Of a DNA stretch of 64,000 bases, positions 60,269 through 64,000 are shown piece after piece. Under the pieces are notes generated by a model that was given only the letters and a program-made list of their open reading frames with translations, was not told the origin of the DNA and did not search any database. The stretch's first letter is position 1. Each line of letters opens with the position of its first letter. The position numbers were made by a program, and so were the translations under genes. The DNA is from Sporomusa ovata DSM 2662 (GTDB taxonomy: Bacteria > Bacillota > Negativicutes > Sporomusales > Sporomusaceae), in contig NZ_ASXP01000006.1 of assembly GCF_000445445.1 (NCBI RefSeq), positions 186,001 through 250,000 of the forward strand, written 5' to 3'.

Positions 60269-61594
60269 TTAGTGAGGACTGTATACCATGGCTGCTGCAA
60301 TAGCCGCACCAATACCTGAACCGTCTTTACTAAGGCGAATAGCAACCTGATTGTTGTTTCCTATGCCCAACACCTCCTTCATCGCCTGTGCCAAATACTC
60401 TGCATATCCTGGCATCTTTTCATATAGTGACCCGTCAACCGCAATCGTATGCCGCCGTTTAAACTCCGGATCGATCTTAAACAATGTACCAGCCCAGGTA
60501 GCAGCGACCAAACGGGCAGACCGGATCGTAACAAATCTGGCAATGGTTTGCAAAGCTACAAGCTCACTTGTCCTTAGCTCAATCATTCCCAAGCGGTTAG
60601 CAGCAACTCTAGCTACAGCATTCAAGCCTGATGTATGATCGGCAAGCATTGTGGAAAGATCTTCTGTAGTTAAAAAATATGGTATATTTAATGACTCTGC
60701 TGCCTCTCCGTTCATGTAACCATTAGCGACCAGACTGCTGACAATAATTCGAACAAGTTCGCCTAAATAATGACCTGAAGCCATCTTTTCCAGGCGTTGC
60801 CCCCCTGGTTTTTCACTATTCTGATCCAGGTAAATATCGTATTTAGTTTGTACTATTTGGTCAAAATTACCTGATTCCATATTGACGATCATCGGCTGCT
60901 TGGTCAGCGGATGATCAGGTTCAAGATAACAGCTGTTATGTCCGGTACCGCAAATAGTACCAATATCAGTAGTATTATCCTTATATGCGGCAGTTAGCAA
61001 AGTACCGGTAGTATCATTTATTATCGCCAGTGACTGAACATGCCCAATCCCGTTGCGTTCTAATGCCGCTTGCAATAGCTGACCGACATTTTCTCCTTCA
61101 ACTCCCGCTGTCTTGATCTCCTTTGTCCAACTAATTAGTTCAGCTTCATTAACAGCATACTGGCGACAAGGAAAAGAAAAGGTATGTCCCAGTGGGTAGG
61201 TTTTGTCGGCCGTTGGCACGATTTCAGCAATTTTCCCAGCTATGAAGTCAAATAATTGCACCCCACAAGCTGACGCAGTCGTAAAGTCATAATTGGCCTG
61301 CTTATCTTTGAGGGGAAATGACCGCCTGGAAATAATCTGAGCCTGCCCCTGTCCTGTCAGTTCAATCAGCACTACCCTTACGTTTGTGCCGCCAAAGTCA
61401 ACAGCAACTACAGTACCCTGCTCCTGACCTGTGGGAGCATTAACAAATGCCGGCAACATTTTTAGAGAACTTGGCTTACCGAGCAAACCAGCAGTCATCG
61501 CCACTTTAAACCGGATAGCGATATCTTGTAATAAATTGGCTGATACAGCCAACTGTTCTTCTACGCCTGCTAAAACTCTGCTTAAATCAGCCAA
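60269..61594 (-). CDS. Hexokinase of the eukaryotic type
   Basis: The protein of about 441 residues has the actin-like fold of PF00349/PF03727 hexokinases: GTVVAVDFGGTNVRVVLIEL (phosphate 1), LGHTFSFPCRQ (sugar-binding region), IINDTTGTLLTAAY, GTICGTGHNSCYLE, NMESGNFD, and IAVDGSLYEKMPGY. It is not a ROK-type or Glk-type glucokinase. The start is a TTG; I prefer 61594, eight bases after GGGAG, but 61603 is possible. It lies 34 bp after the spo0E-like gene. Sugar specificity is unknown. Confidence 0.85.
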   Translation of the reverse strand: MADLSRVLAGVEEQLAVSANLLQDIAIRFKVAMTAGLLGKPSSLKMLPAFVNAPTGQEQGTVVAVDFGGTNVRVVLIELTGQGQAQIISRRSFPLKDKQANYDFTTASACGVQLFDFIAGKIAEIVPTADKTYPLGHTFSFPCRQYAVNEAELISWTKEIKTAGVEGENVGQLLQAALERNGIGHVQSLAIINDTTGTLLTAAYKDNTTDIGTICGTGHNSCYLEPDHPLTKQPMIVNMESGNFDQIVQTKYDIYLDQNSEKPGGQRLEKMASGHYLGELVRIIVSSLVANGYMNGEAAESLNIPYFLTTEDLSTMLADHTSGLNAVARVAANRLGMIELRTSELVALQTIARFVTIRSARLVAATWAGTLFKIDPEFKRRHTIAVDGSLYEKMPGYAEYLAQAMKEVLGIGNNNQVAIRLSKDGSGIGAAIAAAMVYSPH

Positions 61595-61628
61595 ACCATT
61601 CAACTCCCGGGTGCTTGCAACCTAACAA

Positions 61629-61802
61629 TCAATGATTGCGTTGCTGATGGTAATATTTACTTATTTCGTGATCTAATAACTGGCTGGCTTCCAAAACTTG
61701 AGGATGTGACAATCCATAGGACACAGCCAGTGAATGCATTCTTTCGCGCAAATTTTCTATGATATCGTTAATGGTAATTTTTTCGATATTATCTAACAAC
61801 AA
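61629..61802 (-). CDS. Spo0E-like phosphatase of Spo0A-P, 57 residues
   Basis: I read a TTG-started ORF with GGAGGG five bases upstream. The product has two helices and contains LSHPQVLEASQLLDHEISKY, the Spo0E signature S-x2-x-V-L-x-x-S-Q-x-L-D-x-x-I. Members remove phosphate from Spo0A and delay sporulation. It is too short for most gene callers. It sits 34 bp ahead of the hexokinase gene on the same strand. Confidence 0.82.
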   Translation of the reverse strand: MLLDNIEKITINDIIENLRERMHSLAVSYGLSHPQVLEASQLLDHEISKYYHQQRNH

Positions 61803-61848
61803 ATGTGCCCTCCACTAAACAATTTCCTTATATTAGCAACAATTAACA

Positions 61849-62058
61849 TTATAAATCACATTGCCTTATTTTGGAAGAGGGAATATTGTTCTTTATCATG
61901 ATTTTTTTTACATTTTTTTTGCCATAAAATGTCGCCCCTTGCCCTACTTCTCCCTGAGCCCATATTTCTCCGTCATGGCGTTTAATTATACGTTGCACTA
62001 TAGCTATACCTATTCCGTTTCCAGGAAATTTATAAATAATATGAAGGCGTTGATATTT
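61849..62058 (-). pseudogene. Histidine-kinase ATPase-domain remnant
   Basis: From 62058 down the minus-strand frame reads KYQRLHIIYKFPGNGIGIAI, then VQRIIKRHDGEIWAQGEVGQ and GATFYGKK, ending at a TAA at 61849. This is the G2 box and tail of a phytochrome-type sensor kinase (compare the usual FPGTGIGLAIVQRIIxRHGG). A stop codon lies just upstream, there is no start, and several normally fixed residues are changed, so it is a relic. Plus-strand ORFs here are shadows. Confidence 0.78.
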
Positions 62059-62098
62059 TCATTGTAAACAGAATTATTTTTTCTGCTATAAGAAAAAT

Positions 62099-62125
62099 AA
62101 TTCACCTAACAAACGTCAGGTGAAT
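62099..62125 (-). terminator. Terminator after lysA
   Basis: ATTCACCTAAC and GTCAGGTGAAT form an 11-bp stem with one G-U or mismatch pair, 7 bp past the lysA stop codon. TTATTTTTC follows on the minus strand. Confidence 0.78.
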
Positions 62126-62131
62126 TTCGCA

Positions 62132-63391
62132 TTATTTTTCCAAACCAGAAAAATCCAATGTGGCAAAGTAATCCTCAATGGTTTCCGCCCGCCGGATAAG
62201 TTCGACACTGCCATCCGGCTTCAGCATTAATTCCGACGACCGTAACTTACCATTATAGTTAAATCCCATTGCATGACCATGAGCTCCCGCATCATGAATA
62301 ACCAATATATCACCAATATCGACCATGGGTAACTTACGATTAATGGCAAACTTATCATTATTTTCGCATAGAGAACCAGCGACATCATACATATAGCCTA
62401 ACGGCCACTCCTCCTTACCCAATACCGTAATATGGTGATAAGCACCGTATAGAGCCGGACGCATCAGGTTAGCCATACAAGCATCCAAGCCAATATAATT
62501 TTTGTAGATCTCTTTCTTATGCAACACTGTCGATACCAGATAACCATAAGGCCCGGTAATCATCCGACCGCACTCCATAGCGATTTTTAGCGGTGCCAGA
62601 CCATTGGCCGCAATCTTGGCTTCATATGCTTTCTTAATACCCTGACTGACTACATCGAGATCAACGGGCTCCTGTTCAGGCCAGTAAGGGACACCAATAC
62701 CACCGCCAAAATTAACAAACTCGATTTTAATATCAAGTGTCCGGTAAATCTCAATAATAAGGTCAAACATCATATTGGCAGTTTCAATGAAGTAATTAGG
62801 GTCAAGTTCATTAGAAATAACCATAGTATGAATACCAAACCGCTTTACTCCTCTTAACTGCATAATCCGGTAAGCATCCAAAAGCTGTTTACGCGTTAAA
62901 CCATATTTAGAATCTTCCGGATTACCGATAATTGAGTTGCCTCCATCCCTAAGCGGACCTGGATTATACCGGAAGCAAATCATTTCCGGAATTCCAGCAT
63001 GCTTATCTAAATAGTCAATATGACTAATATCATCAAGATTAATGATTGCCCCTAATTCACGCGCCTTTTTGAATTCAATAGCCGGAGTATCATTCGATGT
63101 CAAGATAATCTCTTCACCGCACATACCCGCTTTTTCTGCTAAAATAAGTTCTGGCAGCGAACTGCAGTCAGCCCCAAGACCTTCTTCCCTCAGCACTTTC
63201 AAAAGATGCGGATTAGGAGTAGCCTTTACAGCAAAATACTCTTTAAATTCTGGCGCCCAGGCAAAGGCTTTCGTTAGTTTACGAGCATTTTGTCTAATGG
63301 CTGCCTCATCATAAATATGAAACGGCGTTGGATACTGTTTAATCAATTCTGTTACTTGTTCTTTTGTAAATGGTAATTTTTTTTCAGCCAA
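62132..63391 (-). CDS. lysA: Diaminopimelate decarboxylase family enzyme
   Basis: The 419-residue fold-type III PLP enzyme carries the PLP lysine in EYFAVKATPNPHLL, the GFGIHTM-like histidine loop (KRFGIHTMVIS), FVNFGGGIGVPYWPEQ, ECGRMITGPYGYLV, and the second-subunit Cys in VAGSLCENNDKFA. A lysine riboswitch upstream shows that the pathway product is lysine, which supports lysA over an ornithine or carboxynorspermidine decarboxylase. The start is a TTG with AAAGG nearby. Confidence 0.9.
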   Translation of the reverse strand: MAEKKLPFTKEQVTELIKQYPTPFHIYDEAAIRQNARKLTKAFAWAPEFKEYFAVKATPNPHLLKVLREEGLGADCSSLPELILAEKAGMCGEEIILTSNDTPAIEFKKARELGAIINLDDISHIDYLDKHAGIPEMICFRYNPGPLRDGGNSIIGNPEDSKYGLTRKQLLDAYRIMQLRGVKRFGIHTMVISNELDPNYFIETANMMFDLIIEIYRTLDIKIEFVNFGGGIGVPYWPEQEPVDLDVVSQGIKKAYEAKIAANGLAPLKIAMECGRMITGPYGYLVSTVLHKKEIYKNYIGLDACMANLMRPALYGAYHHITVLGKEEWPLGYMYDVAGSLCENNDKFAINRKLPMVDIGDILVIHDAGAHGHAMGFNYNGKLRSSELMLKPDGSVELIRRAETIEDYFATLDFSGLEK

Positions 63392-63456
63392 TTGTTTCGC
63401 CTACCTTTGCTAATAACTATTTTACTATACACAACATGTTTAAATCTTTTTGCATA

Positions 63457-63491
63457 ACAGGTGGTGTGTGTGGCAATACACACCACCTGTT
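63457..63491 (-). terminator. Terminator-like hairpin of the lysine riboswitch platform
   Basis: Perfect 14-bp arms AACAGGTGGTGTGT and ACACACCACCTGTT lie between the riboswitch and lysA. No T-run follows on the minus strand, so it may act on translation or stability. Upstream there are competing pairs (AGTTTGCG/CGCAAACT and AAACTGCT/AGCAGTT) that could switch the structure. Confidence 0.6.
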
Positions 63492-63591
63492 TTCACCTGC
63501 CAACTGCTATAAGGCCCAATATATAAAAAGCAGTTTGCGCTAACTCCCGCAAACTACTTAAAGACAAGAAAGTACTCTTATCAGTTGCAAG

Positions 63592-63754
63592 GATAGCGCT
63601 CCACCATAACCCCAGGTGACAGTCTTACATTTATTAAATGCAAAACCAGCAGAAAGTTTCTTGGCAAAAACCTTCACTTCGGCGGTCAGTCCCTTTCAGT
63701 ATGGTCATCGTTGCCAACTCTTCATACTTACTCTTGCTCTGCCGCGCCTCTATC
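63592..63754 (-). promoter_or_regulatory. Lysine riboswitch (L box)
   Basis: The minus-strand sequence opens GATAGAGGCGCGGC with AGAGTAAGTA, contains GCCGAAGTGAAGG and GCTGG, and closes CACCTGGGGTTATGG followed by GAGCGCTATC. These are the conserved core blocks of the lysine riboswitch in the right order. It controls lysA, 200 bp downstream. Confidence 0.95.
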
Positions 63755-63779
63755 GGAAAAACATATATCAATTATGTCT

Positions 63780-63809
63780 ATAATATCAGTCTACCCTAGG
63801 CAGTGTCAA
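63780..63809 (-). promoter_or_regulatory. Sigma-A promoter of the lysine riboswitch-lysA transcript
   Basis: TTGACA (63804-63809), an 18-bp spacer and TATTAT (63780-63785) lie about 26 bp ahead of the riboswitch. Confidence 0.7.
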
Positions 63810-63924
63810 TCTAAAAATGAAATACAACTATAACCTGGCATTATCCGCAATATTATTAAGAAAAAATAAAAGCAGAAACCTATCAAGTGTGATAGAATTC
63901 TACCCTAAATATTATAAATAAAAT

Positions 63925-64000
63925 TGGGGTGACTGGAGGGTCTCGAACCCTCGAATACCGGAGCCACAATCCGGCGTGTTAACCGCTTCACCACAGCCAC
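63925..64000 (-). tRNA. tRNA-His (anticodon GTG)
   Basis: The minus strand reads GTGGCTGTGGTGAAGCGG at the 5' end and CAGTCACCCCA at the 3' end, with encoded CCA. The anticodon loop ATTGTGG gives GTG for His. The extra 5' G pairs as expected for tRNA-His. The gene touches the window edge. Confidence 0.95.

Noticed and set aside
61861..62067. Plus-strand open frame of 68 codons.
   Set aside because: The opposite strand carries clear histidine-kinase tail sequence, so the plus-strand frame is a shadow.
1..64000. CRISPR arrays or a prophage.
   Set aside because: No regularly spaced direct repeats, cas genes, or phage structural, lysis or integrase genes were seen.

Overview
The window looks like chromosome of an acetogenic, spore-forming, diderm Firmicute (Negativicutes, Sporomusa-like). 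The evidence is an SLH-domain porin with a C-terminal Phe, formate-THF ligase, several corrinoid and methyl-THF methyl-transfer proteins, a Spo0E-like protein, RND efflux pumps, and SAM and lysine riboswitches of Firmicute type. I infer the genus from gene content; no database search was run.

Layout. 0-16 kb is a one-carbon region. It holds a methyl-THF:corrinoid methyltransferase with a corrinoid protein (cut by the left edge), an HxlR regulator with a divergent flavoprotein, fhs, a two-component system, a DUF2284 protein, a chemoreceptor, a URO-D-family methyltransferase divergent from a LysR regulator, an SLH porin, and a gntR-corrinoid protein-DUF1638 operon. Two regulatory codes are visible. 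An 18-bp near-palindrome sits at the start site of three sigma-A promoters and is the probable GntR operator. A 41-bp block ends in the -35 box of two promoters and is the probable LysR activator site. 16-25.7 kb holds histidine biosynthesis (hisGDCBHAFIE, with hisZ and a TrpR-like regulator separated from it by two other genes). 25.8-32 kb carries a SAM riboswitch with metQ, tetR, purD, a YdcF protein and glnS.

32-41 kb is more accessory. It contains a structured RNA repeat beside a truncated methyltransferase, an MFS transporter with a Crp-type regulator, a Sul-like dihydropteroate synthase, a CPBP protease and several small oxidoreductases and hydrolases. 41-57 kb carries two paralogous RND efflux operons, each behind a tetR; the second also has a marR with repeated operator-like sites. 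Around them lie decayed genes, including a TolC-like outer-membrane gene fused to the tail of an unrelated MFS gene, and a second copy of the RNA repeat. 57-64 kb has an IS91-like element, tRNA-Arg, an ISAs1-type element with a perfect 9-bp target duplication, a eukaryotic-type hexokinase, a spo0E-like gene, a histidine-kinase remnant, lysA with a lysine riboswitch, and tRNA-His.

The genes suggest a cell that takes methyl groups from methylated compounds through corrinoid proteins to tetrahydrofolate, under two dedicated regulators, and that has an outer membrane served by an SLH porin and RND pumps. The most interesting items are the two one-carbon regulons readable from the sequence, the duplicated structured RNA, the Sul-like DHPS, a short Cys-rich ORF ahead of fhs, and the TolC/MFS gene fusion scar.
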